DNA from: Deltaproteobacteria bacterium
GTDB taxonomy: Bacteria; Myxococcota_A; Polyangia; Polyangiales; Ga0077539
Direction: 5' to 3'
Assembly (NCBI GenBank): GCA_016704445.1
Contig: JADJAE010000044.1
Coordinates: 1-64,000, forward strand
DNA: 64,000 nt
The notes below the pieces were generated by a model. That model had not been told where the DNA came from and ran no database searches. It saw nothing but the letters and a program-made list of their open reading frames with translations. Positions 55,123 through 63,565 of this stretch are shown piece by piece. Each line of letters opens with the position of its first letter. Position 1 is the stretch's first letter. A program made the translations under genes and the position numbers.

Positions 55123-55250
55123 CGCAATGCCTCCTGTTCAGGGAGGCACTAGAGCAACGAAGGGGCCACTGCGCTTTCATGGGATATCCCTCGTGGGATG
55201 TCCCTCGAGCCGCCACCGCCGGTTGGCGGCGGGTGGGCACCGGAGGCGCC

Positions 55251-56189
55251 TCAGCGGAAGAAGTCCGCCTGGTCGACGAAGCGCACGCCCGCCCGCGCGG
55301 CGAAGGTGCGGTCGGTGGTCATGTCGCCCACCATCACGACCTGCGCCCGGTCGAGCTTGTACTTCTCGATGAAGGCCACCCCGAGGCCCGGCATGGGCTT
55401 CCTGCACCAGCAGCTGATGGGCGCCGGATCATGCGGGCAGAAGGCCACCTCGATGTCCACCCCGAGCAGCTCGTTGGTGCGGGCGAAGCACCGCCGGGCT
55501 CCCTCTTCGGAGAGGGTCCCCTTGGAGACGGCGCTCTGGTTGGAGACCCCCAGCAGCCGATATCCCTCGGCCGCATATCGCTTGAGCACCTCGGCGCGCC
55601 CCGGCAGCACCTCCACGTCGTCCGGCGTCAGCGGGTACTTGTCGCCGCTCTTCGTCCGCCGGAGCGTCCCGTCGTAGTCGAGCAGCAGGGCCTTCTGCGT
55701 ATATCCCCCAGGCTGCGCTCCCCGCTGGAAGGCGACCTTCTCGATGGAGGCGAATCCCTCCGCCGCGGTGGGCGCTTCGAAGAGCTTCCGATGTCGGAAG
55801 AGCACCGCGGGGCCATAGGTGTTCGGATCGCTGCGACCGGCCTGCTTGATCTCTGTTGGGGAGAGCAGCCGTCCGTGCGCCCTCACCAGCCGCTCGACGG
55901 CGTTGTACTGGGCCTGCTCGATGGTGCTGTCGAGCCACACGCAGCGCGCGGGGACGCCCCGGCGGCGGGCCACGGCGAGCACCGAGGCGCGAGACTCCCG
56001 GGTGGCGTAGGTGTTGTCGAGCACCACGGGAGATCCCTCGTCGAGGGCGCTCTCCACCAGGGGGCAGAGCTGGTCGAGGGTGAGGTCTCCGAGCGAGTCG
56101 CGGTTGATGCGACGGTGCCCGTTGAAGTGTTGCGCCGTCCACGTCGACTTGCCCGACGCGGGGTATCCCATCACCAGCACGATCTCCAT
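55251..56189 (-). CDS. Bifunctional polynucleotide kinase / HAD phosphatase-like protein
   Basis: The protein is 312 aa from ATG 56189. Residues 1-150 form a P-loop kinase (VLVMGYPASGKSTWTAQHF, VVLDNTYATRESR). Residues 160-312 form a HAD-IIIA phosphatase (ALLLDYDGTLRRTKSGDKYP, LLGVSNQSAVSKGTLSE, VVMVGDMTTDRTFAARAG) with a GmhB-like zinc loop CPHDPAPISCWCRKPMPG. Kinase-then-phosphatase order is that of T4 Pnkp. It could repair 5'-OH/3'-phosphate nucleic acid ends or act on another substrate. A single gene flanked by repeats. Confidence 0.85.
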   Translation of the reverse strand: MEIVLVMGYPASGKSTWTAQHFNGHRRINRDSLGDLTLDQLCPLVESALDEGSPVVLDNTYATRESRASVLAVARRRGVPARCVWLDSTIEQAQYNAVERLVRAHGRLLSPTEIKQAGRSDPNTYGPAVLFRHRKLFEAPTAAEGFASIEKVAFQRGAQPGGYTQKALLLDYDGTLRRTKSGDKYPLTPDDVEVLPGRAEVLKRYAAEGYRLLGVSNQSAVSKGTLSEEGARRCFARTNELLGVDIEVAFCPHDPAPISCWCRKPMPGLGVAFIEKYKLDRAQVVMVGDMTTDRTFAARAGVRFVDQADFFR

Positions 56190-56288
56190 GGCTACGGTTC
56201 TCTCAGGTATCAGTTCAGGGGGGTGCAAGCCGCTCGTTTGACGCTGGGGTTCGCGCGTTGGCGCTCACCCCAGGCTATAACAAGTGAC

Positions 56289-56311
56289 GACCCCGCGTTC
56301 GCGGGGTCTTT
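56289..56311 (+). terminator. Terminator-like hairpin in left repeat arm
   Basis: GACCCCGC-GTTC-GCGGGGTC forms an 8-bp stem with a 4-nt loop followed by TTT on the plus strand. No plus-strand gene ends nearby, so it may simply be part of the repeat. Confidence 0.4.
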
Positions 56312-56388
56312 CGTACCGAAACTCGATGGACCTTCCGGAAGCTCCAATCGACGTGCCGTGGGCTCCATCGAAGTGGCATTCCTGTTCG

Positions 56389-56411
56389 AAAGACCCCGCG
56401 AACGCGGGGTC
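56389..56411 (-). terminator. Terminator-like hairpin in right repeat arm
   Basis: This is the same 8-bp stem and 4-nt loop with TTT on the minus strand, about 140 nt after the stop of the 56549-57274 gene. It could end that transcript before the PNK/HAD gene. Confidence 0.5.
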
Positions 56412-56548
56412 GTCACTTGTTATAGCCTGGGGTGAGCGCCAACGCGCGAACCCCAGCGTCAAACGGACGGCTTGCATCACCGCTGAACTGCTACGCGCGA
56501 ACCCCAAGCGTCAAACGAGCGGCTTGCCCCCCTGAACTGCTTCCCGCT

Positions 56549-57274
56549 TCAGGTGGTCAGCTCGAGGATGATCTCCGGGGCGCCGGGCGGGCCGTGCGGA
56601 CCCTCGAAGCGCACCAGCCGGTGCGGGGAGGACTTCTCATACCAGAGCTTGTATTTCGGCAGCAGCGGCTTGGAGAGCTCGGTGATGACGCGGCCGAGGT
56701 GCACCCAGTCGTTGATGTCCGGGTACATGGTCACCTCGCGCACCTCGAAGCGCCCGGCCGGGACGCTCAGGCTCACGGTCTTGTGCTCCTCGTAATAGAC
56801 CTTGGCGACCATGCGGTCGGCGATCCATGCGTGAAGCGAGCGGCGCTTGCCGTCGAAGGGCTGTCCCCGCAAGAGGAAGGGCAGGCACACCTCGGGGTAG
56901 GTGTCCCCGGGGAAGCGCAGCGGACCGCGGGTGAAGTCCACCGTCTCGGAGCGGCACTCGACGCCGTGGCCGTCGACCATGGAGCGCTTGAAGCGCAGGG
57001 CGCGCAGCGAGGGGCGGGCCTCGCATTGCAGCTCCTCGATGACCACGCCGCCGCGGAGGTCCTGCTCGACGCGGATCTCGACGCCGCCGCCGTCGGCGTC
57101 GTGGGTCACCCGGGTGGTGACCACGGCCAGGTGGGTGCGCGCCGGATCGAGGAGCTGGTGGGCGTCGAGGACGGTGTGAAACGAGCGCTGGGCCCGCGCC
57201 GTGATGACGAAGCGGGAGACCTCCTCGCCGCGGATGGGCGGGAGCCCGATGGCGTTGCCGGTGTCTGTCTTCAT
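56549..57274 (-). CDS. Hypothetical protein, possibly DUF3108-like
   Basis: This 241-residue protein has no signal peptide. It is mostly predicted beta strands: ITARAQRSFHTVLDAHQLLD, THLAVVTTRVTHDADGGGVE, KTVSLSVPAGRFEVREVTMY, then WYEKSSPHRLVRFEGPHGPP. The WYEKS..RLVRFEGP ending recalls DUF3108-type periplasmic beta-barrels, but without a signal peptide this is weak. It lies 12 nt after a small lipoprotein gene on the same strand and may be cotranscribed. Confidence 0.72.
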   Translation of the reverse strand: MKTDTGNAIGLPPIRGEEVSRFVITARAQRSFHTVLDAHQLLDPARTHLAVVTTRVTHDADGGGVEIRVEQDLRGGVVIEELQCEARPSLRALRFKRSMVDGHGVECRSETVDFTRGPLRFPGDTYPEVCLPFLLRGQPFDGKRRSLHAWIADRMVAKVYYEEHKTVSLSVPAGRFEVREVTMYPDINDWVHLGRVITELSKPLLPKYKLWYEKSSPHRLVRFEGPHGPPGAPEIILELTT

Positions 57275-57286
57275 GGGGTGTGAGGC

Positions 57287-57781
57287 TCAGCGGGCGTTCG
57301 TGGTGGCGGCGACGCAGAGCGGGTGCGTCCCGGCCTTGTCGGAGTAAGCTCCGCAGCGCTCCCCTGAGGGGCAGTCGCAGTCCGAGCGGCAGGATATGCC
57401 GCAGAACTGCTGGAGCACGAACCCGGAGAAGGAGAGGCAGGAGTAGCCCGTCGGGCAGGTGGCTCCGCCTCGGGGGCCGCAGTCGATGCGCTCCGGGAGC
57501 CGCGCGATGTCAGGCCGGGCGCAGGCATCGGAAGGCTGGGAGACATCGACGGAGGGAACATCCACCGAGGGGACATCCACCGAGGGGACATCCACAGAAG
57601 GGACATCCACCGAAGGGACATCCACCGAAGGGACATCCGTGTTGGGAGTGTCGCTGGGGGTTGCGTCGACGGCGGCGTCGGCGGGGACGCCGCTCTCTTC
57701 GCTACAGGCGGAGAGGGCGGCGAGGAGGAGCAGGAGGGAGGGAAGGGAGAAGGACCGTCGCAGGCGGGGGTTCATGGGCAT
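57287..57781 (-). CDS. Lipoprotein with DVPSV tandem repeats
   Basis: The protein is 164 aa with a lipobox (LAALSAC). Residues about 40-80 are a spacer of six consecutive Asp-Val-Pro-Ser-Val repeats. The C-terminal domain has eight Cys (CGPRGGATCPTGYSC, FCGISCRSDCDCPSGERCG), a disulfide-rich fold common in myxobacterial lipoproteins. The spacer probably lifts this domain off the membrane. Function unknown. Confidence 0.8.
   Translation of the reverse strand: MPMNPRLRRSFSLPSLLLLLAALSACSEESGVPADAAVDATPSDTPNTDVPSVDVPSVDVPSVDVPSVDVPSVDVPSVDVSQPSDACARPDIARLPERIDCGPRGGATCPTGYSCLSFSGFVLQQFCGISCRSDCDCPSGERCGAYSDKAGTHPLCVAATTNAR
57543..57640 (-). repeat. 15-nt tandem repeat encoding DVPSV
   Basis: Six near-identical 15-nt units (consensus GGGACATCCACCGAG on the plus strand) keep the frame, so copy number can vary without breaking the protein. 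Confidence 0.9.
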
Positions 57782-57859
57782 CCGTTGGAGCAGCGAGCGT
57801 GCCGGGGATGTCCGGCGATTTCAAGCTCGCTGCCGCCAACGGAGGGGGGGAGTAGCGCC

Positions 57860-59782
57860 TCAGCTGTTGTTGCGGACGCGGAGCGCGGCGAGCTCGTTGA
57901 GGTAGCACTCGAGGTTGGTGTACCCGGCGACGCCGGTCATGGAGACGGAGACGGTGGTGCCGTTGTGGTCGGCGACGCTGGGGTTGGTGCCGTGGGCGGT
58001 CTCCCAGGCGTTGGGCATGCCGTCGTTGTCCGTGTCCGTCGGCGCCGCGGGGCCGGCGCCCGTGAAGTTCAGGCGGAGCGCGTCGTTGGCGGGGTTGGTG
58101 TTGCTCGGCGAGCTGTCGAAGGTGCCGGAGGCCACGTAGCCCATGAGCCGGCGGTCCGTCGGATCGCGGGGGAAGGCGCCCGCGTTGGCGAGGGCGTTGG
58201 CGCGCACCCCGCTCGACGGGAGCACCGTGACCGCGGGGAAGGCGTGGCGCGTGGTGCGGCCCCATGAGGGACGGGCGTTGGCGCCGCCGTTGTAGTCGTT
58301 GCAGCAGAAGTTGAGGTCCCAGTCCGCGCGGCTCGGCCAGAGGTTGGAGCGGTTGTCCGCGAAGTACGCGGTGGTCCCGCCGCCCGAGGGCTGCAGCCAC
58401 ATGAAGCCGAAGTGATTGCTGGAGGGCGCGTAGGAGGAGTTACCCACCCAGTTCATCTGGTAGTAGATGTTCGAGCCCGAGTTGCTACCCGAGATGTTCG
58501 TCGGGTTCACGTCGGTGAAGTAGCGCTGGTCCCAGTAGAGGTTGTTGGTCAGCTCGACGTGCATCGTGGTGCCCGCCGCCGCGCTGCCGCTCTCTCGGGA
58601 GAACTCGGGGTAGCGACCCTGGATGCGGTTCCAGACGTTGCGGACGATGGTCAGGTTGTCGAGCGCGTAGCCCGCCGCGGGGTTGGTGTAGTTGATCAGC
58701 ATCCCACCGTACTGGGCGTGGCCGCCGATGGTCTCGGCGAAGACGCTGTCCTGGATGGTGATGTTGTTCGTGTACGAGATCTCGACGGCCTCGTCCTCGG
58801 CGTTGCCCATGGAGAGGTGGTCGATCACGCCGTTGCGGGCGTAGCGCAGCCGCAGGCCATCGGGGAAGTTACCGCTCGCCGGGCGCGAGCGCAGGTGGCG
58901 CACGATGAAGTTCTGGATGCCGCGGGCGTTGGCGCCGCACTGCTGGTCGCAGTAGGTGGCCTCGGTGGTGTGCAGCCCGCGGACGGTGATGCCGCCCGGC
59001 GAGGTCTGGCCGGCGATGGTCATGTCGCCGCTGTTCATCTGCACGTCGCCGTTGATCACGCCGCTCACCTTGAAGAGGATGTAGCGGGGGCCGGTCTGCT
59101 GGACGGCGTCCTGGAAGGAGCCAGGGCCGGAGGCGTTGAGGTTGGTCACGTAGATCACCCGGCCGCCGCGGCCGCCGGTGGCGCTGGCTCCGTAGCCCTC
59201 CGCGCCGGGGAAGGCGCGCAGCCCGGTCGAAGGGGTGGTCGTTCCGGTGACCGGCGCCGGGGCCGGGGCCGGGGCCGGGGCCGGGGCCGCGGTCGCGGTG
59301 CCGGAGTCCCGCACGCCGCTGTCGGTCGCGGTCACGGTGCCGGAGTCCCGCACGCCGCTGTCGGTCGCGGTCGCGGTGCCGGAGTCACGCACGCCGGAGT
59401 CACGCACGCCGGAGTCGCGCACGCCGCTGTCAGTCACACCCGCGTCTCGCGTGGTGGTGGTGGTGGTGGTGGTGGCGGTGGTGGTGGTGGCGGTGGTCGC
59501 GCGCACCGGGGTGCAGGCCACGTAACCTTCGAGGCTGTAGCAGTCGCTGTCGCTATCGCAGAAGCACTTCGCTTCGCCCGGCCAGCAGTTGCGGATCTGG
59601 CCCGCGGCGTTGCGCGGATCGCCGCGGCCGTCGAGGGTGACGGGCTCGGGGCAGGCGCGGACGGTCACGGCGCTGGTGCTGGTAGAGGAGGTGGAGTCGC
59701 TGCCGTCTTCCACCGGAGCACATCCGGAGGCGAGAGCCAGGGACACCACGCAGAACAACGAGGCGGTCAATGAGCGGTCCAT
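57860..59782 (-). CDS. Secreted pectate lyase-like protein with repetitive linker
   Basis: The product is 640 aa from ATG 59782; the lipobox is ALASGC. After a short Cys-rich region comes a linker of Thr, RDSGV/TATDSG and Ala-Pro repeats (about residues 95-185). A polysaccharide lyase-type right-handed beta-helix follows: LRAFPGAEGYGASATGGRGG, VIYVTNLNASGPGSFQDAVQ, SGVINGDVQMNSGDMTIAGQ and GVIDHLSMGNAEDEAVEIS. The FPGAEGYG start is typical of pectate lyase-like proteins from soil bacteria. Close to the end is DTDNDGMPNAWETAHGTNPS, a Ca-binding dockerin/TSP3-like repeat. It is likely anchored outside the cell and acts on polysaccharide. Confidence 0.87.
   Translation of the reverse strand: MDRSLTASLFCVVSLALASGCAPVEDGSDSTSSTSTSAVTVRACPEPVTLDGRGDPRNAAGQIRNCWPGEAKCFCDSDSDCYSLEGYVACTPVRATTATTTTATTTTTTTTRDAGVTDSGVRDSGVRDSGVRDSGTATATDSGVRDSGTVTATDSGVRDSGTATAAPAPAPAPAPAPVTGTTTPSTGLRAFPGAEGYGASATGGRGGRVIYVTNLNASGPGSFQDAVQQTGPRYILFKVSGVINGDVQMNSGDMTIAGQTSPGGITVRGLHTTEATYCDQQCGANARGIQNFIVRHLRSRPASGNFPDGLRLRYARNGVIDHLSMGNAEDEAVEISYTNNITIQDSVFAETIGGHAQYGGMLINYTNPAAGYALDNLTIVRNVWNRIQGRYPEFSRESGSAAAGTTMHVELTNNLYWDQRYFTDVNPTNISGSNSGSNIYYQMNWVGNSSYAPSSNHFGFMWLQPSGGGTTAYFADNRSNLWPSRADWDLNFCCNDYNGGANARPSWGRTTRHAFPAVTVLPSSGVRANALANAGAFPRDPTDRRLMGYVASGTFDSSPSNTNPANDALRLNFTGAGPAAPTDTDNDGMPNAWETAHGTNPSVADHNGTTVSVSMTGVAGYTNLECYLNELAALRVRNNS
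59240..59510 (-). repeat. Low-complexity linker repeats in the pectate lyase gene
   Basis: Three repeat types are adjacent: GGGGCC hexamers (Ala-Pro), a 48-nt unit with CCGGAGTCCCGCACGCCG (RDSGV/TATDSG) and a GTG/GGTGGT run (poly-Thr). All keep the frame. Confidence 0.85.
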
Positions 59783-60396
59783 GGGGCCGAACAAAGCCGG
59801 GTTGTTCCGCTGTGGCAAATGGGAATTCGATTGGATCCATGCTCGCTACATCGTTGAGAACTGTGGTGAATCAAGGGTTTTATGGAGGCGAGGGTGACCC
59901 CGATATGGAGATTTCTGGATATGTAGGCACGCCATTCCCTGGAAAGAACCCAGGCGAACCAGGCGAAACCACGGAAATACAACCGACCAGATGCCCGCTG
60001 ATGTGGGCTTCGGTGGCAGTGACGATTTTCTGTGCGGGAGGAAGTCCGTCGGGGTCCGCGGCGCCGAAGACCGCTGAATACAAGACGGTGTAAAAGCACG
60101 AATCAGCACAAAACCAGCCATTTCAACGCGAAGCGCCTGCCTGGCGTCACCCTCCGACGCCTTGAGCACCGCCGGGGATGGGACCGCCTCCCCTCCCTGC
60201 CGAGGGGTCCCCTGAGGGTGCGTCGCCGGGGTGGTCCCCCCTCAGGGTCTCCGATGCCGCCCCCGAAGATATCGCCAATGAAATTCCCCGGAGGCGCGAT
60301 GTCCCTTATCCGCGATACGGGGAAAAGAGTCGGATACCTCGTCCGCGCTCCGCCGGTGACGCCCGCCCCCGGGTGGTTGTAGAGTCCGCGCCGCCG
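59783..60396. other. 614-bp intergenic region, AT-richer core
   Basis: No gene is supported. From about 59845 to 60110 the base composition drops to roughly 50% GC by eye, well below the neighbours. CCAGGCGAA occurs twice in tandem near 59951-59968. Promoters for the pectate lyase (minus) and the HEAT-like gene (plus) should be here. Confidence 0.5.
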
Positions 60397-62183
60397 ATGT
60401 CGACGCTGCTCAACGATGAAGCGATGGCCCGCGCTCGCGCGGCGATGCGCTCCGCCCAGCCGCAGAACGCGGTGCAGATCCTGATCGGCGCCGCGGCGCA
60501 GACGCACCTCCAGGCGCGCGACTACGACGAGCTCGTCCGGCTGCTGGCCGACGCGCTCCAGCAGATCGGGCTGCTGCGCGCCGCGGCCTCGGTGTGGCTC
60601 TACCTGAAGGACGGGCGGCGCATGGCCCAGGTCAGCGCCAACGAGCCGCGTGACCTGGCCCGCGCGGCGATCCTCGACGGCAACTACGGGGCGGCGGCGC
60701 AGCACTACCGGGCCGCGCGCTGGCCCGCCCACGCGGCCATCGCCTCGGAGAAGGCCCGGCTCTACCCGCAGGCCCGGCTGCTCTGGGAGGAGGTGCAGGC
60801 CGACCCGAGGCTGCGGGAGGACCCGTACAACGCCGCGCTGGTGAGCTTCAACCTGGGGAGGGTGCTGACCGAGCTGCGCGACGCGCCGGGCGCCCAGCGG
60901 GGCCGGGTGCGCGCCATGCGCCTGCTGGAAGAGGCCGCCGACCTCTTCGAGGCGCGCGGGCTGCGGGAGCGGGCCTTCGACTGCTTCCAGGTGCTGCTCA
61001 CCCTCGGCGCGGAGACCGGCAGCTTCGAGAACCTCGCGGAGGGATACCTCAACTGCATCCGCATCCTGCGCGAAGACCACCTCAAGTATTACGCCCTCCA
61101 GTATTACGAGGACTTCATCGTGCGGGCCGAGCGGGCGCACGAGCACCACGCCGTCGCCACCATCGTTCACGAGGCGGCCGACTACGCGAGGGCCCTGGGG
61201 CTGCCCTTCCACCCCGCGCTGCGCATGCGCGAGGCGGAGGCGTGGCGCAACGCGGCGGAGCAGATCCTCCGGGGCGGCGGCTCGGTGGAGCTGGCGGAGA
61301 ACGCGCTGCTGGCCTCCGTGGGGGCCTTCTCGGGGGTGGGGATGCACGGCCGCGCGGTGGCGGTCTTCGGGGTGCTCGCGCAGATGCCGGGCATCGAGGA
61401 GGAGCGGGCGAAGCGCTACGCCCGGCTGCGCTCCCGCTACGGCGACGCGAGGGACGAGGTGGTGCGGATGTCCGCGGTGCCGGAGTACCTCAAGCTCCCG
61501 GTGGCCTACCCCGACATCTGGAACGTCGACGTCGTGGAGTGGGAGGAGGACGGCGACGCGGTCGAGGCCTGCGGGGAGATCCTGCTCGACGGCACGCTGC
61601 CTGACTTCGTGCGGCGCAAGGCGCTGCTGGCGAGGCTGGTGCCGCTGACGGCGCGAGCCGGGGCACCCCAACACGCAGGCCCAGCTCGCCGAGGCCCTGG
61701 GTCAGGTGCAGCTCTACTCCGTGCTCTCTCCTGGAGCACCTCTTCGACCGGGGCCGCGGCGACGTGCGCGTGGCGGCGCTGCGAGCGGCCCGATCGCTCT
61801 TCTTCAAGCGCACCTTCATGCTGCTGATGAAGGGCGTCGCGGAGCCCGACCACGCGGTGCGCGCGGCGGCGGTCGAGGCCATCCAGCTCCTGCATTTCCC
61901 CCACGCCTTCGACCCCCTCTCCAGGCTTCACCGAGACCAGTCCGACCCCGCGGTGCGAGGCGCGGCGCTCAACTCCATCGGGCGCATCCCCTCGCTCGAA
62001 GCCGTCGAGTACCTGCTGGGCACGCTCCGCCACGGGAGCCCCGAGGAGCGCCAGCTCGCCGCCGACCTGCTGGTGCGCCACGACGCCGCCGAGGCCACCG
62101 GGGCCATCCAGGCCGCGCTCGCCCAGGAGAACGGCGAGATGCAGCAGCTCCTCATCACGGTGCTGCGCCGCCGCAACCGCTGA
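60397..62183 (+). CDS. TPR/HEAT-like repeat protein, two frameshifts
   Basis: About 595 aa when joined, starting at ATG 60397 (MSTLLNDEAMARARAAMRSA). The first 420 residues are helical repeats of the TPR/SEL type (AAQHYRAARWPAHAAIASEK, RAMRLLEEAADLFEARGLRE). The C-terminal 150 residues are HEAT repeats (HAVRAAAVEAIQLLHFPHAF, PAVRGAALNSIGRIPSLEAV). Breaks at about 61650-61656 and 61725-61728 split these, with EPGHPNTQAQLAEALGQVQL in a third frame between them. Two 1-nt indels restore one protein. It is probably a cytosolic scaffold; no partner is known. The S1P lyase gene follows 55 nt later. Confidence 0.78.
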
Positions 62184-62238
62184 CCGCCTCCACCATCACC
62201 ATCACCCCATCCAGAGCAGCGAGGAGATAGAAGGTTCC

Positions 62239-63549
62239 ATGGAGTTTCCCAAGCGGGGTCTGTCGAAGGACGAAGTGCTCTCCTCCCTGAAGGGCCGCCA
62301 GGGGTCGGACGCCGACTGGCGCCACGGGCGCACCTTCTCGCTCGTCTACTACGCGGGCCCCGAGGCCCTCGACGTGCTCTACGAGGCCTCGCGCGCCTAC
62401 TTCTCGGAGAACGCCCTCAACCCCATGGCCTTCCCGGGCCTGCGGCAGTGCGAGACCGACGTGGTGGCCATGACCGCGGCGATGCTCCACCACCCCGACG
62501 CCGCGGGCACCATGACCACCGGCGGCACCGAGAGCATCCTCATGGCGGTGAAGACCGCCCGGCAGTGGGCGCGGGCCCACAAGCCCGAGATCACCCAGCC
62601 GGAGATGCTGGTCCCCATCACGGTGCACCCGGCCTTCGAGAAGGCCGCGGCCTACTTCGACGTGAAGGCCGTGCACGTCCCCGTCGGCGACGACTTCCGG
62701 GCCGACATGGCCGCCGCGCGATCGCTCATCAACGACAACACCATCCTCGTGGTGGGATCGGCCCCGCAGTACCCGCACGGCGTCGTCGACCCCATCACCG
62801 AGCTCGCGGCGCTGGCCCACGAGCGAGGCATCCTCTGCCACGTCGACGCCTGCCTCGGGGGCTTCCTGCTGCCCTGGGTGGAGAAGCTGGGCTATCCCGT
62901 TCCGCCCTTTGATTTCAGGGTCGAGGGCGTGACCTCGATGAGCGCCGACGTGCACAAGTACGGCTACGCGGCCAAGGGGGCGTCGGTGGTGCTCTACCGC
63001 GACCGCGACCTGCGAAAGCACCAGTTCGTGGCCTACGCCGACTGGCCCGGCGGGCTCTACGGCTCGCCCTCGATGTGCGGCACCCGCGCCGGAGGCCCCA
63101 TCGCCGCCGCCTGGGCGATCATGAACCACCTTGGCGAGGAGGGTTACCTCCGCATCACCCGGGAGACCATGACCGCCGCGCGAGGGCTCATCGAGGGCAT
63201 CAAGGCCATCCCCGGGCTCTACGTGTTCGGCGACCCGGTGGGGAGCGTCTTCGGCTTCGGCTCCCACGACATCGACATCTACGCGCTCTCCGAGGCCATG
63301 GACGCGAAGGGCTGGCACCTCGACCGGCTGCAGCGGCCGCCGGGGCTCCACATGATGATCACCCCCGCGCACGCGCCGCTGGTCGAGCAGATCCTCGCCG
63401 ACCTGCGGGAGGCCACCGAGACCATCCGTCGCGAGGGCACCACCGCCGAGGGCGCGGCGGCCATGTACGGCGCGCTCGGCACCATGGACGACCGCGGCAC
63501 GGTCAACGACTTCATCCTGAACTTCCTCGACAACATCGACGCCCGCTGA
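62239..63549 (+). CDS. Sphingosine-1-phosphate lyase-like PLP enzyme
   Basis: The enzyme is 436 aa. It belongs to the group II decarboxylase-like PLP family closest to sphingosine-1-phosphate lyase: ENALNPMAFPGLRQCETDVV, GTMTTGGTESILMAVKTAR, CHVDACLGGFLLPWVEKLGY, the PLP Lys240 in SMSADVHKYGYAAKG, and YGSPSMCGTRAGGPIAAAW. It would cleave phosphorylated long-chain bases to an aldehyde and phosphoethanolamine. It has no membrane segment, unlike the eukaryotic enzyme. The substrate is inferred; some relatives act on other amines. Confidence 0.9.
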   Translation: MEFPKRGLSKDEVLSSLKGRQGSDADWRHGRTFSLVYYAGPEALDVLYEASRAYFSENALNPMAFPGLRQCETDVVAMTAAMLHHPDAAGTMTTGGTESILMAVKTARQWARAHKPEITQPEMLVPITVHPAFEKAAAYFDVKAVHVPVGDDFRADMAAARSLINDNTILVVGSAPQYPHGVVDPITELAALAHERGILCHVDACLGGFLLPWVEKLGYPVPPFDFRVEGVTSMSADVHKYGYAAKGASVVLYRDRDLRKHQFVAYADWPGGLYGSPSMCGTRAGGPIAAAWAIMNHLGEEGYLRITRETMTAARGLIEGIKAIPGLYVFGDPVGSVFGFGSHDIDIYALSEAMDAKGWHLDRLQRPPGLHMMITPAHAPLVEQILADLREATETIRREGTTAEGAAAMYGALGTMDDRGTVNDFILNFLDNIDAR

Positions 63550-63565
63550 CAGACCTCGCGCCTCC

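Larger units (their letters stand above)
56207..56541. repeat. Nested palindromic repeat (MITE/REP-like)
   Basis: Two arms of about 90 nt (56224-56313 and 56387-56477) are inverted copies of each other with a 73-nt centre. Each arm contains its own GACCCCGC stem-loop. A third, partial copy of the outer unit (about 56490-56541, with GCGCGAACCCC and GTCAAACG) follows in the same orientation as the right arm. The left edge begins with the AGGTATCAG unit also found at 5898. No transposase lies inside. It sits between two minus-strand genes. Confidence 0.85.

Noticed and set aside
56207..56541. Integron attC site
   Set aside because: Motifs such as TATAAC and GCGCGAACCCC are suggestive, but the paired R'/R'' consensus (GTTRRRY / RYYYAAC) is not present, and no integrase or cassette structure is seen.
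57543..57640. Regular repeats that might be a CRISPR array
   Set aside because: Units are 15 nt, contiguous without spacers and in frame inside a lipoprotein gene.
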